The notes beneath the pieces were generated by a model. That model ran no database searches. It had not been told where the DNA came from and worked only from the letters and a program-made list of their open reading frames with translations. A program made the translations under genes and the position numbers. From Linnemannia elongata (lineage: Eukaryota > Mortierellomycota > Mortierellomycetes > Mortierellales > Mortierellaceae): 64,000 nucleotides of DNA. The stretch covers positions 2,610,001 through 2,674,000 of the forward strand of contig JAXBDG010000005.1 of NCBI GenBank assembly GCA_036320915.1. The letters are read 5' to 3'. Below, piece by piece: positions 26,101 to 37,873 of the stretch. The stretch's first letter is position 1, and every line of letters starts with the position of its first letter.

Positions 26101-26837
26101 AATGACGGAGAGACGCTTGCGTTTTATGACCGCCTGCTCATGTTCCGAGGCGACGCCACCAAAGACGACATGATCTTCCCCGAGAACCTGAGCGCCCGTC
26201 AGCGCAGAATCTTGCACCTGATTGCAGACAAACTGTCTCTGCACCATTACACCGAGGGTGAGGGCAACCTCCGCCGCCTCATCATCATGAAGACCGCCCC
26301 TCCAGCTTCTGTCCTCGACCCTGCCGCCCCCATCTCAGCCACCCCTGGCACCCCTACTAAGGTACTTGCTAGCACTTTCCTCGTGGATTAACTCCTTTCA
26401 CTCACAAGATTTTACTCATCTAACCTATGTCACATATCTATTATCCAACCTAATAGCAACGGCCAATGTCGTTTGCCGGAAGAGGTTCTCTTCGCTCGGA
26501 GAGCCCCATCTACAAGTCCCGAAGCCCACTCCCCGACCTCCCTGCTGCGGCTGGTGCTTCAGCAACCTATACCACCACCACAACAACCACGTCTTCGACC
26601 ACAGGGTCCAACTATAACCCATCAACGACCCGGTCGACAGGCTCGATCTCGCCCACGCGGTCGTTGTACCGCAAGTCGATGGTCTTTGATGCCGCCGGAG
26701 GTGTCAACGGAGTTACCGGTGGTAACTTGATATACCCGATCCGTCAGCCCAAGGGCCCTGAACCCGGAAAGGTGTTTACTATCCGTGATCAGAAGCAGTT
26801 GCGTGACGCTACCATGATCAAGCCAGCCTTTTTCTAG
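23147..26837 (+). CDS. RRM and R3H RNA-binding protein (Pin4/Cip-like)
   Basis: Four exons (23147-23482, 25163-25898, 26078-26361, 26457-26837) keep frame and give 578 residues. The N-terminus is Gln/His-rich with a run of six His. The RRM at about residues 188-268 has the RNP2-like AIVIKNIPF and RNP1-like FRGLAFANY. A charged coiled-coil-like segment (EQQQQQQERQERQREL) follows. The R3H domain at about 360-430 contains LSARQRRILHLIADKLSLHHY. The C-terminus is Ser/Thr-rich with SP/TP sites. This architecture matches fungal Pin4 and fission-yeast Cip1/Cip2, RNA-binding regulators of stress and cell-cycle mRNAs. The first intron is long (1,680 bases) and rich in CAA and CT repeats; an unrecognised short exon there is possible. 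The ATG is preceded by an A/C-rich leader. Confidence 0.85.
24148..24250. repeat. (CAA)n-derived imperfect repeat inside intron 1
   Basis: About 100 bases of CAA, CAT, AAC and CTA trinucleotides. It gives long open frames of Asn or Val in different phases, but sits between the donor at 23483 and the acceptor at 25162 of the RRM/R3H gene. Confidence 0.75.
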
Positions 26838-28614
26838 AGTAGGTTTGGTCCCTTTTTATATGCCTTTTTCATGACGGTGATGTTCTTCACTTTGCCGTCG
26901 TGCTTGGTTGGTGGTTGCTTTTTTGTTTGTGTTTTGTAAACGTGTTTTTTGCAAGCATATGTAAGATGGCAGCTACCGCCCACCCACCCTGAATCGCTGT
27001 AGTCTTCTTTTCTTTTCTTTTCCTTTCCTCTCTTTTCCTTTTCATTATTTATTTTGACTACCTTTCTACTTTTTGTTGAAAAGTTCCTTCATAGCACTGC
27101 GGAGACTCCTCCATTCACTAGAGTTTCCATAGTTATAGCAAGGACAGCGATTGTTTGAAGCACTTTTTTTCTTTCTTTCTTTTGTTTATATCCCTTTTTA
27201 CGTGTCGCGCCACCTACCATACATTCTACTACATCCAACCAGAAAATACTAAAAATAAATACCAGCACTTGTACAGTTTTTTTTTTCCTTGAACCTCCAA
27301 AGACTGGGTTTCATTAAAAAGCAGAAAAGAGGAATGCCAAGAAGTTGCAAAGGTAGAAGGCCAATGGGGGAACAGAGGAACAAAAGCCACATTGACGTAA
27401 ATGTCGGACAAGCGACAACCAACAGCCACGTATAGAGAAAGCACATTAAGGAAAGTCGATCAATGATAAAGTCGATGAATGATAAAAGGCGCAGTAGGGA
27501 GCGTACTCTGAGTGTGCGTCATATGAAGGAAGGAAAAAATAAGCCAAGCTGTTGGGAAAAGAAAGGGCCTTGTTGTTCAATAACAGGTTTTTCGTCGACT
27601 GAAAAAGAAAGGAGGGGGGGGGATTGAAGAAAAACAAGTTTGAAATATGGTGGTGCGGGGGAGGGGGACAGCTGTACTAAACTTACAGGGACTTTCAGGT
27701 TGCTTTGGGCCGGGTCTCGGGGTGTTGCAAATTTGCGCCAGGCGTGCACCGTGCATTTTTTTTTTTTTTTTCGCACCGTGCGCTTTGAAATCTTGTTTGT
27801 GGGAAGGAAGGCATCTTGAGGTGATGAGTAGATAGTTGGGCAAGCGGCGCACAGCGCACACGCGCAGACTACCGATCGATAAAATATGAACGGCGTGGTG
27901 CTTTGTCAAGTGCAGGAAAAGTGAGGTGAAAGGACCACGCATACCATTTTAGTTTTTGCATTGTATCTACTTTACACTTGCTGGATTGCTACGCAAATGC
28001 AGAGTAGAAACAAAATGAGGCAAGGGAGGAGGAGGAGGAGGAGGAGGAGAACAGAATGGGAAAGTCATGGAAACCAACCATAGGATGGTTGTAGAGTGAG
28101 TGTAGTCTCGGCACTAGATGTTTTGTCCATATTCCGGTTTGCTTTGTCTGTTGTTCTTTTTTTGCGGAGTGCGAGAGAGTAGTGAGCATGAGCCTGACAT
28201 GGGGCATATTTTTGTTTGTTTGTTTTGTCTCAGCTTTTTGTTGTCTGAGCATTTATAACATGAGCATGAACAGCATCAATGAAAACAACAAAATATGACA
28301 ACAACGAGACAAAAAAAAAAAAAAAAAAAAGCATAATGCCGTTTAGGTAGACAAGAGTGTGTTTGTTGCTGTCATTGTTGCTGATGCGCTGTCAACAAAC
28401 AAAAACCAAACATCAGATAGTGTTGCTTACAATCCATTTTCCCAACAAAAAGGGTTTACTCTTATTCGCATCAGACTTCAGAAGTAGTTGCCGATCCCCT
28501 CGTAGAACGAGATCTCCCATTTTGCAAAAAAATGAGAAATGGGGCTTGGAAGTTAGAGGGAGAAGATCGACGACACTTTACCGAAAATCGCTCTTGAGAA
28601 GAGAGCGAGCTAGC

Positions 28615-28646
<32 letters not shown>

Positions 28647-30845
28647 TAGAGAGAGAGAGGAATGGATCATGGGTACATATGGTAACGTACCCTGTCTATG
28701 TCTAGTATAACTCTCTCTCTCCATCTATGCTCCATGCATCAATGCAATTTTTGGACCGGAGTTAATGTAGGGTAAGGGACCCTGCCAGTCCAAATGTCAG
28801 CCTTGCATTCTTGTTAACCCTGTGGCTCTCAATTCCGGATAAAAATATAACGCGCTCCTAGCGCTTCGTCTTGGAGAGCACTTCATGTTGTTTGCGATGA
28901 TGTGTGGATGTGTTGATGCATGTCAATGGGGGTTCAATCGATTCGTTTGTTTGTTACTGTTATTCCCATCATATACATCACATACATCATATACACTACC
29001 ACACCCCAATGCCTTTTTGTTTGTCAATATTATCTTGTCTTGTTGTCGCATTGTAAAACAAAAGGGAGTGTGAGAAAAACAACAAAGAGAAACTGTCGCC
29101 GTTGTCAACTAAAATCCATTTGATCCAGTCATAAAAACGACACCATTCCCTTCTTTCTCCTTGCCAGAGTCGCCGCTCGCGACCCTACTGCGCGTCCTCG
29201 TAGCAGATAGCAATGGAGCATATGAACAAGTCGACCAAGAGGATGCAGGGTCAACAGCGGCGGATAGGATTTCGTGAACGGCGTTATTTTGTTTTGGCTT
29301 TCTCGTGACAGCAGCCTGCGCAAGACAGAAAACTAGGAGCTTTCTCTCTCATTCATGCTCCTCGTAAATGTCTACTTTTCTCATTTCCAACTAATGTTTC
29401 CGGGGAACTAATGCATTGCACGAACCCCATGAACCTCCAAGCCGTGACATGACACTTGGACAAACCGGTTTTTTGACAAGCCCAAGAGCCAAGCAGTGGA
29501 TCCGTTTTTTTCTATCCAATCCGCATCCCTCACCTCCCTGCTTCTCTTGTTCAGCTATCCAACCCCCTTGCCAATTCCAATTTTACATCCTTTTTTCTCA
29601 CCTATGATTTTCAGCCAAGAAAAAGAGAGAGCGTGAAAGGGGGTGGGTTTTAAGGACGAGCGGATGGAGAGAGAGAGTGAGTGCGTGGGGGATTAATTCC
29701 AAAAGAGGGTTGCTTGTTTTGTCTGTCCGTTCTCGTCTCCTTAATGTTCTTCAGTCCCATTTCCCTTCTCTTGTCTCCTTTTTTGTCTGTTCAAGAAGGT
29801 CAAGGAGTAGGTAGGAGCGAGAATTCTATGGAAAAGCATTCAAGCGCAAGCACAAGCACAAGCACAGTCCGCCCCCCTTGTTCAGCCAGCTGAAGGATGC
29901 AGTCGCGGAAGAAGAAGATGATGATGAATGGGTGATGAAGCCAGTACGCCAAGAACGAAGGGCTTACTGACTGACTGACTGACTGACTGACTGACTGACT
30001 GACTGACTGGCTGGATGACACTCCTTACTTCTAGAGGTTTACTTTACTGCGATTTCTTTTCATATTTTGTTGTGTCAACCGGTTTTTTGTAAAGGACTGC
30101 ATATACGTACTGCTACTATTAGTGGGGTTGAGCCATTTCGGACAAAAAAAAAAGGAATCTTAAGACCTGTCATGTACTTTCCTGCCCTTTTGTTTTGTCC
30201 TGTGCTAAAGCGTCGATGTGCGTTTGAATTATCGATTCATTGACGCTAAAGGGCTATATCTGACCGGGCCGGAGGAGGGGGTGTGAGCAAGATAGTGAGA
30301 GTGAATCGTGGTCAGAAACGAATGGACTGGATATGCAAAAGGCTAAAGCAACGCAAAGCGAAGCAAAAGACGGATCTCGGAACACAATATAGAGAGTCAT
30401 CATTCATCATTCATCATCGTCTCCATTGATAACTATACACTACCTCAAAGGCAAGACCGGCGGGTAATCCTTCTTGCTTGTTTGCTTAGTTGTAGCCCAC
30501 AACACCTTGTTGTTTTGATTACACTGACAACTCCCTCCTCCCAGACCATTGTGCTGAACTCTATCGCGTTTAGGCTGAAAGAGCGGACAAACAAACTCAT
30601 TAAACAAAAAACAGGATAAATACCTCCCTCGTCCCCCCCACAGCATGTCTTTTTTTTTCATTATTTTTCATCTTTAACCACTTCAAGCAGTTCAACCAGA
30701 ACTACTACAAACAACCTCATTCGCAACAGAGCACACCACTCCTCTTATATCTCTTTCTTATCCCCTTCTACCTTGGCAACACCAACGCCACTTGCTCACT
30801 CTCAACCCACACCCCGCACAAAAACACTACATAAGCTAACAAGAA
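26838..30845. other. Long intergenic region
   Basis: About 4 kb with no supported gene. It holds T and A runs, a GGA repeat (about 28025-28050), a GA repeat (about 28620-28660) and a 44-base ACTG repeat. C/T-rich sequence before 30846 looks like the P450 promoter and leader. Confidence 0.5.
29966..30009. repeat. (ACTG)n tetranucleotide repeat
   Basis: Eleven perfect ACTG units in a row. No coding role is apparent. Confidence 0.9.
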
Positions 30846-33241
30846 ATGATTGGACTTCTCTCGGCCAACTCGGGTTCAATGCCCATCGACGCCCTCAAGG
30901 TCGCCGTGCCCCTGGGAATCGGTCTCGCCTCTGCTGCCCTCCTCACCTTCAAAATGACCTCCAACCCTTATGATAAGGTAACACATGATCGACAAGAAGA
31001 CTCCACTATCTTCTTCAGTCATTCCTTGCTGTCTAGCGTTATGTTCTCATCGCAAAAATGGTCATCCACAGAGAGAGAAGCGCACTTTACCGCTATGCAT
31101 TGCCTCCTTCATTCCTTCATGTCACATCTTCCCTCCTCGCTTTCACATTTATCCCACCCTTGCTCTCATTTTCAGTCCCTCTTTCAACCTCTACTATCAA
31201 CAACACCTCCTTAACGACTCTTTTCATCTCATCCTATCACTCCCTCGATATCCTTCTTGATCCCCCATACCACTCCAACTCGAAACAAAAGCAGCAGACT
31301 AACATGAACATGACCCCACCCTTCCTCTTGCTCCAACTCATAGTCAATCCCAAATATCCCCATCCGAAAAGGCGACTCAAGCCACGACAAAGAACTTGAT
31401 GAGAACCAAGACGAGTTCCTTCTCCGCTGCGAAGAAGAATACGGCCCCATCTTCAACCTCAAGGCCCTCAACCAAGACCTCACCGTCATCTCTGGCCCTA
31501 TGGTCCGAGAAGTCTTCATGAACGAATCCTTCTCCTTCGGGGACGCCATAGATACCCTTACTGGGGTCAGGGCGTTCTTGATGAGTGTGTTGAAGAGTCA
31601 TAAGGATGTCGATAGTCGTATCACGCATGACATTGTTAGGGATAACATCTCGCCGAACCTGCCGTTGTTTACGCCCAGGATTGTGGAGCAGTTGAAGAGG
31701 GTTGTTGATGAGCAGTTGGGATATTGTGAGGGTAAGATTGTGGAGAAGCCGATCAAGATTGTTCAAGACATGATTGCCTATGCCAGTAAGTGTCTTCTTT
31801 GCAATCTTTCTGTTCCTTGTGGAATGTTCACGCATGCATGCATGTGTGTTGGTACATATGACAGTGCTACTGCTGCTCAAATTCTGTGTTACTCATCAGC
31901 CCTTTTATTGTATTTGAATGTCACTAGTGGCCAATGTGTTTATGGGTCCAGAGGTCGCCAAAGAACGTATTGTCATCGACACCTTCATCCAGGTACCGTT
32001 CCACAAATCTGCTCTATCTTTTTTTTTCTTTATTATTTGATCCATGATCTCAAGACAACTTCGGCTCGTTCTTTTTCCCTAACATCATACTCCTGTCCCA
32101 CTTCTACGTATGCGTAATAGGTGACATACGATTTCGGAGTGGTCGTGGGACGCGAGAACCGCAAGAACTCTTGGCACGCATGGTCAAACAAGACCAAATA
32201 CGGAATCCTCAACCCACTCCAAAAACACATCAAGGTTCTCACTGATGCCGCAGGCCCTGTGATCGAAGAGCGTCGTCGACAGGAAGCCGAGGCTAACGAA
32301 AATGGCGTCGAGTGGGACCGACCCTTGGATATCATGCAGCGGCTGTTGGATAACAATGAAAAGTATGGATTTATCGACCTGGAGGATTTGTGTGGACACC
32401 TCTTGATCCTGATCTTGGTGTCTGTTCATACGACCACGGATACCTCAACGAATTTGCTGTATTACTTGGCTTGCTTCCCAGAGTACCATGAGCCGTTGTT
32501 CCTGGAGCAGCAGGAGGTTCTGGGACAGATCGAGGCCGAGCGAGAGGAGCTTCGTCAGAGGAAGCTCCAATCTGGCGAGTTTCAATCCGCAGAAGAGTTT
32601 GTCGGCACCGAGTTGGACCCGGCTCACGATCGAGACCTGTCGGCCGCGGCAGTGAAGCGGATGGTCAAGATGGACTCGTTTGTTCGCGAGATCTTCCGGT
32701 ACCGGATGACGCGTCTCGAGTTAATGCATTTGGCACGCAAGCCCGTCACACTCTCGAACGGGATGAGGATCGCCAAGGGCCAGATGGTGGTCATTAACCT
32801 CCGGTCTTTGCATCAGAGTCATGAGTACCAGGGCGAGGACCCTGCTGAGTTTAGGCCATTCAGGTTCTTGGGTAAAGCCAAGGCTGCAACTAAGGCTGCC
32901 ACCGATTTCCTCCCCTTTGGCATGGGCCGGTACGTTTCCATACTCCATTTTCTCTCACTCTATCGTCACTGTGTGTGCTGAGACGCAAATGGAAGTTATT
33001 ATACTTACCCTTATCTCTCTTTTCTTCAAATCGACCTGTGTATAGACACGCATGCCCAGGAAGATTCTTGGCGATCCAAGAACTGAAGACAGTCGGCGTG
33101 CTGATGGTTTCGCGGTACTCCAAGATCGAGATGATCGACCCTTCGCACAAGAAGCGCGCCCTCCTCTCGCGTATCGGTGAACCTTGCCCTTCCGGCCTGA
33201 TCTTTACTTCCCGCACGGCACCCACTAAAGGGGAGGCATAA
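30846..33241 (+). CDS. Cytochrome P450 monooxygenase
   Basis: Five exons (30846-30977, 31344-31785, 31928-31992, 32121-32929, 33046-33241) give 547 residues, normal for a fungal P450. The N-terminus has a membrane-anchor-like segment (VAVPLGIGLASAALLTF). The I-helix region reads LILILVSVHTTTDTSTN, with the HTT variant common in fungal P450s. The K-helix ExxR is EIFR, followed by a PERF-like region (FRPFRF). The haem loop is FLPFGMGRHACPGRFLA, with the Cys thiolate ligand, and is interrupted by the last intron between Gly-Arg codons. It should act at the ER with a P450 reductase. Substrate cannot be inferred. It lies 5.9 kb from the FAD monooxygenase cluster. Its 3' flank is repeated in inverse orientation near 5380-5550. 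Confidence 0.92.
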
Positions 33242-33590
33242 GCCTTTTCTCTTGTCCCCTCTTCTCTTCCTCTTCATTTACCTCTCCCTTTTCTTTTCCC
33301 GAGCTATACCAAACCTTTACTGTACTCGCACCCTCCTCGGAATGCAAAAAGGAGACCCTTTTGCATATCTTCGTTACATATTATCCTCAGAAATACCAGG
33401 GTGAAGGGGATGATGTCTCCTCGCCCAGTGCCTTAAATAATAATTCTTGTCTTTTTGCACCATACGATGTGACCATGATACTTGCTTTCTTCAATCTCTC
33501 GCTATTGTTCATGACCCCTTGTTTATTAGAGAACATGAAAAACAAAACGCTGGTGTGCTTTGCCCACCCTTCCCTTGGTTTGTCTTGGAT
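33242..33590. other. 3' flank of the P450 gene, copied elsewhere
   Basis: No gene. About 33243-33425 matches the reverse complement of about 5380-5550, next to the outer edge of arm A. It touches the inner edge of arm B. Confidence 0.55.
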
Positions 33591-34410
33591 CTCTCTACCC
33601 TGATTCGCTGGTGTTATTGATTTTCAAACACGCTCGTTATTTTAACTTATTTACAAGACAGTTGTCCCTGCCGACAATCAGATAATGACAACGAGTGGTA
33701 AACTATTACTTGCCAAACTGCAAAACAGTAGCATGACAATTAGTAAAGCAATAAAAAGTAAGGTGACCGTTGGCAAAACAAAGAACGACCAACGAGAGGG
33801 TACTCTGTATGAGATCGGCCGACTGGCGCTTGAGATTTTCTTCAGCTCCCTTGAAATTTTCTTTGCGCAAATGATCGATCGACTTCATCTCACCCTTTTC
33901 CATGCCATACCCCCATCTGAAGTTCCTCCTATCTCTGAAAGAAAGAGATACTTCACCGAAAACATCACATCGCATGAATTGCAAGAACTGTGTGTCGTTC
34001 TTGCTCACTTGAGAGCACTGATGCATGAGGTTTTTAGAGTCATAGTATTACAGAATGTTCTTCTGTTCCGCCTCCCTTACAACCTTTCTGTAAAATAGTA
34101 TAAATACTCCTCTCTTCTTGAAATATCAAACGGCATTTTTCACTTTTCCCAAGTACTTTTGTTTCTCAATTGTCTCTCTTGCTTCCTTCCCTTGCTCATT
34201 CCCCTTATTCACACTCCATTGCTCTGTTTCTATTAGTGTCTGCCATCCTTCATAACTTTATCCACCACTATCGTCTTACCCATCTTTTTCATTTCGTTCC
34301 TTCCAGCTTATCACTTTCTTTCCCTCAAACTTCCTTTGTTATCTCACCTTGTAAGCTATCATCATCACTCTCGTCAACACCTCCGTCACACTTGTCAGTT
34401 TTTCACCTTT
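33590..34410 (+). promoter_or_regulatory. Duplicated upstream region of LRR copy B
   Basis: Aligned with 8714-9535 in inverse orientation. Contains TATAAATA at about 34099-34106, 312 bases before the ATG, and T/C-rich leader sequence. Confidence 0.6.
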
Positions 34411-36516
34411 ATGACACATCCACTCGATCTACATGAGATTCGGTCAAGAATTGCCGGCAGTCTTGGCTATAAAGACCTTGCATCCTGTGCATGCGTGAGC
34501 CAGGATTGGAACGACTCATTTGCACCGCTACTTTACAAATCTGTCGTATTGTCGAAACATGGCCTCAGCATGGAATCTGTTGAGAGAAACATGCACCTTA
34601 TACAGCACTTCAAGATTCAGAGCTATGCCTACGATGGAAAACTATCACCAACATTTGTTCGAGTCAGATTAATATGTAGCGCCTTGGCCAACTCGACTCT
34701 GACCACTTTGGATTTGAGAGATAACTGGATCGGAGACACCGGAGCTGTTGCGCTGTCTGAGGCACTCAAGACCAACTCGACTCTGGCCACTCTAAAATTG
34801 CATAGCAACTCGATCGGCGACAACGGAGCTGTTGCGCTGTCTGAGGCACTCAAGACCAACTCGACCCTTACCACGTTGGACCTGTATCACAACTCGATCG
34901 GAGACAACGGAGCTTTTGCACTGTCTGAGGCGCTCAAAGCCAACTCAACCCTGACCACTTTGGACCTGGGGTGGAACTCGATCGGAGAAAACGGGGCTGT
35001 TGCGCTGACTGAGGCACTCAAGATCAACTCGACGCTGACCACTTTGAACTTGCAGTATAACTGGATCGAATACAGTGGAGCTGTTATGCTGTCGGAGGTA
35101 CTTAAGACTAATTCGACCCTGACCACTTTGAGCTTGCAGCACAATTCGAAAGCAAGCAACAGAACTGGAGCGCTGTCTGAGGCACTCAAGGCCAACTCGA
35201 CTCTGACAGTCTTGAGCTTACACTGCGACCGGATTGGAGAGAATGGAGCTCAGGCGCTGTCTGAGGTACTCAAGACCAACTCAAGTCTGATCACTTTGGA
35301 CTTGAATCGCAACTCGATCGGAGACAATGGAGCTATTGCGCTGTCAGGGGCGCTCAAGACCAACTCGACTGTGACCACTTTGAGGTTGTGGAACAACTCG
35401 ATCGGGGACAACGGAGCTGCTGCGCTGGCTGAGGCACTCAGAACCAACTCAACCCTGACCACTTTGAGCTTGCAGCACAATTCGGAGGATTTGGACACGA
35501 ACACCGACTGTATCAGAGACAACGGAGCTATAGCGCTATCTGAGGCTCTCAAGACCAACTCGACCCTTACCACTTTGGACTTGAGTCACAACTCGATCCG
35601 ATTCAAGGGAGTTCAGGCGCTATCCGAGGCACTCAAGATTAACTCGACTCTGACCACTTTGGAATTGCAGTACAACTGGATCGGAGATAACGGAGCTGTT
35701 GCGCTGTCTGAGGCGCTCAAGACCAACTCGACTCTAACCACTTTGGACTTGCTGTACAGCGATATCGAAGGCAACGGAGCTGTTGCGCTGTCTGAGGCGC
35801 TCAAGACCAACTCGACCCTAACCAATTTGGCCTTGATGGAAAACTTGATCGGAGACAACGGAGCTATTGCACTGTCTGAGGCGCTCAAGACCAACTCGAC
35901 CCTGACCACTTTGGAATTGAGGGAATGCTCAATCGGAGATAACGGAGTTATCGCGCTGTCTGGGGCGCTCAAGACCAACTCGACGCTGACTACCTTGAAC
36001 TTGAGGGGAAACTCGATCGGAGACAACGGAGCTATTGCGCTGTCTGAGGCACTCAAGACCAATTCGACTCTGACCACTTTGGACTTGACAGAAAACTCGA
36101 TCGGATCCAAGGGGGCTATTGTGCTGTCTGAGGCACTCAAAACCAACTCGACTCTGACCAATTTGGAATTGAGGGAAAACTCGATTGGGGACAATGGAGC
36201 TGTTGCGCTGTTTGAGGCCCTCAGGATCAACTCAACTCTGACCACTCTGGGATTGCAGAGCAACTCGATCGGCGACAACGGAGCTGTTGCGCTGTCTGAG
36301 GCACTCAAGACCAACTCGACCCTTACCACTTTGGACCTGTATCACAACTCGATCGGAGACAACGGAGCTTTTGCACTGTCTGAGGCGCTCAAAGCCAACT
36401 CAACCCTGACCACTTTGGACTTGCTTCACAACTCGATTGGATACAATGGAGTTCAGGCTCTAGTTGAGGCATGCCTTACTAAGAGTGATGAAGAGAGAGA
36501 GGATATATACTTTTAA
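34411..36516 (+). CDS. F-box-like leucine-rich-repeat (RNI-type) protein, copy B
   Basis: Intronless, 701 residues. The start MTHPLDLHEIR matches copy A; an open frame extends 25 codons further upstream, but arm A supports this ATG. The head (residues 1-90) is F-box-like and nearly identical to copy A. It is followed by 21 RNI-type 28-residue repeats; repeat 10 is longer (extra DLDTNTDCI). The tail (ACLTKSDEEREDIYF) matches copy A (ACLAKSDKEREHIYF). Repeats 2-3 and 19-20 are almost identical in DNA: 34804-34965 and 36259-36420 differ at one base in 162, showing recent copying inside the gene. Likely role: protein-binding scaffold, possibly an SCF substrate receptor. A long antisense open frame through the repeats is a shadow of the repeated codon pattern. 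Confidence 0.87.
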   Translation: MTHPLDLHEIRSRIAGSLGYKDLASCACVSQDWNDSFAPLLYKSVVLSKHGLSMESVERNMHLIQHFKIQSYAYDGKLSPTFVRVRLICSALANSTLTTLDLRDNWIGDTGAVALSEALKTNSTLATLKLHSNSIGDNGAVALSEALKTNSTLTTLDLYHNSIGDNGAFALSEALKANSTLTTLDLGWNSIGENGAVALTEALKINSTLTTLNLQYNWIEYSGAVMLSEVLKTNSTLTTLSLQHNSKASNRTGALSEALKANSTLTVLSLHCDRIGENGAQALSEVLKTNSSLITLDLNRNSIGDNGAIALSGALKTNSTVTTLRLWNNSIGDNGAAALAEALRTNSTLTTLSLQHNSEDLDTNTDCIRDNGAIALSEALKTNSTLTTLDLSHNSIRFKGVQALSEALKINSTLTTLELQYNWIGDNGAVALSEALKTNSTLTTLDLLYSDIEGNGAVALSEALKTNSTLTNLALMENLIGDNGAIALSEALKTNSTLTTLELRECSIGDNGVIALSGALKTNSTLTTLNLRGNSIGDNGAIALSEALKTNSTLTTLDLTENSIGSKGAIVLSEALKTNSTLTNLELRENSIGDNGAVALFEALRINSTLTTLGLQSNSIGDNGAVALSEALKTNSTLTTLDLYHNSIGDNGAFALSEALKANSTLTTLDLLHNSIGYNGVQALVEACLTKSDEEREDIYF

Positions 36517-36802
36517 CAATATCAGTGCAGTAAAGATTTCCCCCACTTCAATTTCACCAACTCCTGTTAACACACTTCTGTGTAGTCTTAATATCAACGT
36601 GAGAGGCTTTTCTAAAACGAAATAACACAACCTTCACCCTCTCCTTATGGCAAGACATACCGTCACCCTGCTGTTCACTGATCATATTCCGTAAAATGGA
36701 AAGTAGAGGTAGGAGAAGGTGGGTTCAAAACGGAAGATCTTATCAATAACATGATGTCGAGCATAAAGACGCCACGCCGGTGTGCAATTTAGAGCGGAGA
36801 CT

Positions 36803-36854
36803 TTACGGTAGAAAGGATGGCGCTCTGATGAATGCTCGAGCAGTTCTCAAGTAC

Positions 36855-36891
<37 letters not shown>

Positions 36892-37393
36892 GGGGTACTA
36901 AAGACAGCGAGAATGGCGCATGCCTAAAGTTGCGGAAAGAAAGCCAGAGAGGGGCGGGCGGAGCATGTGTGCGGTAATGCTCGCGACCAAATATTCGCTC
37001 ATACTTCCCTCGTGCCCAAGCTTCCCTCGTCAATACTGTAGGATCGGTTTTGACAACCACAGGAGTGTCGTCGTTTGAATCTCTGCCCACTTGAATAACT
37101 CGAACGTTGTTAGTAGGATGAATACCGACTTGGCCACCTTTCCCACTGTTATTGTCATTTATCCTCATCTTAACCGTCATCACTGGCATCACCACTACCA
37201 ATCTCGGTCCATCCTCTTCACCTGAGAATCGCGGTTCAAATTTTTCACTTCTTTCTCTTGTTCCCTTTTGATCGTTTCTATGGGTCAGCCACACATCAAG
37301 GTTTTCTTTCTCCTTCACCAGTTGTGTTTTTAATTTTTTGTGGGGCGACTGTCCAATTTATTCGACTCAGCGCAACGCACAGGAATATCAACC
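36803..37393 (-). pseudogene. Open frame of unknown origin inside the arm-B-specific insertion
   Basis: On the minus strand a frame is open from about 37393 to past the homopolymer at 36855-36896. The first 125 or so codons have varied, protein-like composition (ENLDVWLTHRNDQKG, VGIHPTNNVRVIQVGRD, TDPTVLTREAWARGKYERIF), after which it runs into proline and phenylalanine homopolymers. There is no ATG at its start, so it is an internal exon, a fragment or chance. It lies in DNA missing from arm A, so it arrived there or was lost from A. Family not recognised. Confidence 0.3.
36855..36896. repeat. A29-G13 homopolymer junction
   Basis: Twenty-nine A residues run straight into thirteen G residues, flanked on both sides by GTAC. 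It sits in the extra segment of arm B and could mark an insertion scar. Confidence 0.85.
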
Positions 37394-37873
37394 AATACAT
37401 CATCGTACACCGTTCACTATGGCTTAAATGTCCTTTACACGCATGGTAATTATACCTCCCCTTCCGTCCATCACTTTCTCACAGTTGTTTTTTTTTTCTC
37501 TTTTTTTGGCTCCACTGCTCTCCTCAGTCCTCATTCATAGTCTGATACTACCACGTCGGCTTTGTTTTGACGAATTAATGTTTTTGTTGACTCGCTTGGC
37601 GCAAAAATATATATAGAGCGTGATGCTAACTTCAGGGTTCGAAATTTTGAGCGACAGATAAGACGTTTATGATAAATATATATATGTATAAGCAACTTCG
37701 ACAGGAGAACGGCCGTAGTCGTCGACGTAGGACTGAACGCAGGACACATTTGGAGAACCGGGCCAGAGACGGGGGAGTAGGGCAGGGAGACGGACGGACA
37801 GACAGACAGACAGGACAGACGGAGCAGACAGGTAAACAATAGCTGGAGTGGGTGGGTGGGTCATGCATTAGGC

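Noticed and set aside
35613..36329. Long antisense open frame (about 238 codons) through LRR copy B, and similar ones opposite copy A
   Set aside because: The frame follows the 84-base repeat: codon use in each LRR unit leaves the same antisense phase free of stops. It is a by-product of the repeats, with no own start context or conserved content.
36803..36900. Pro- and Phe-rich end of the minus-strand frame
   Set aside because: It is the translation of the A29-G13 homopolymer and not real coding sequence.
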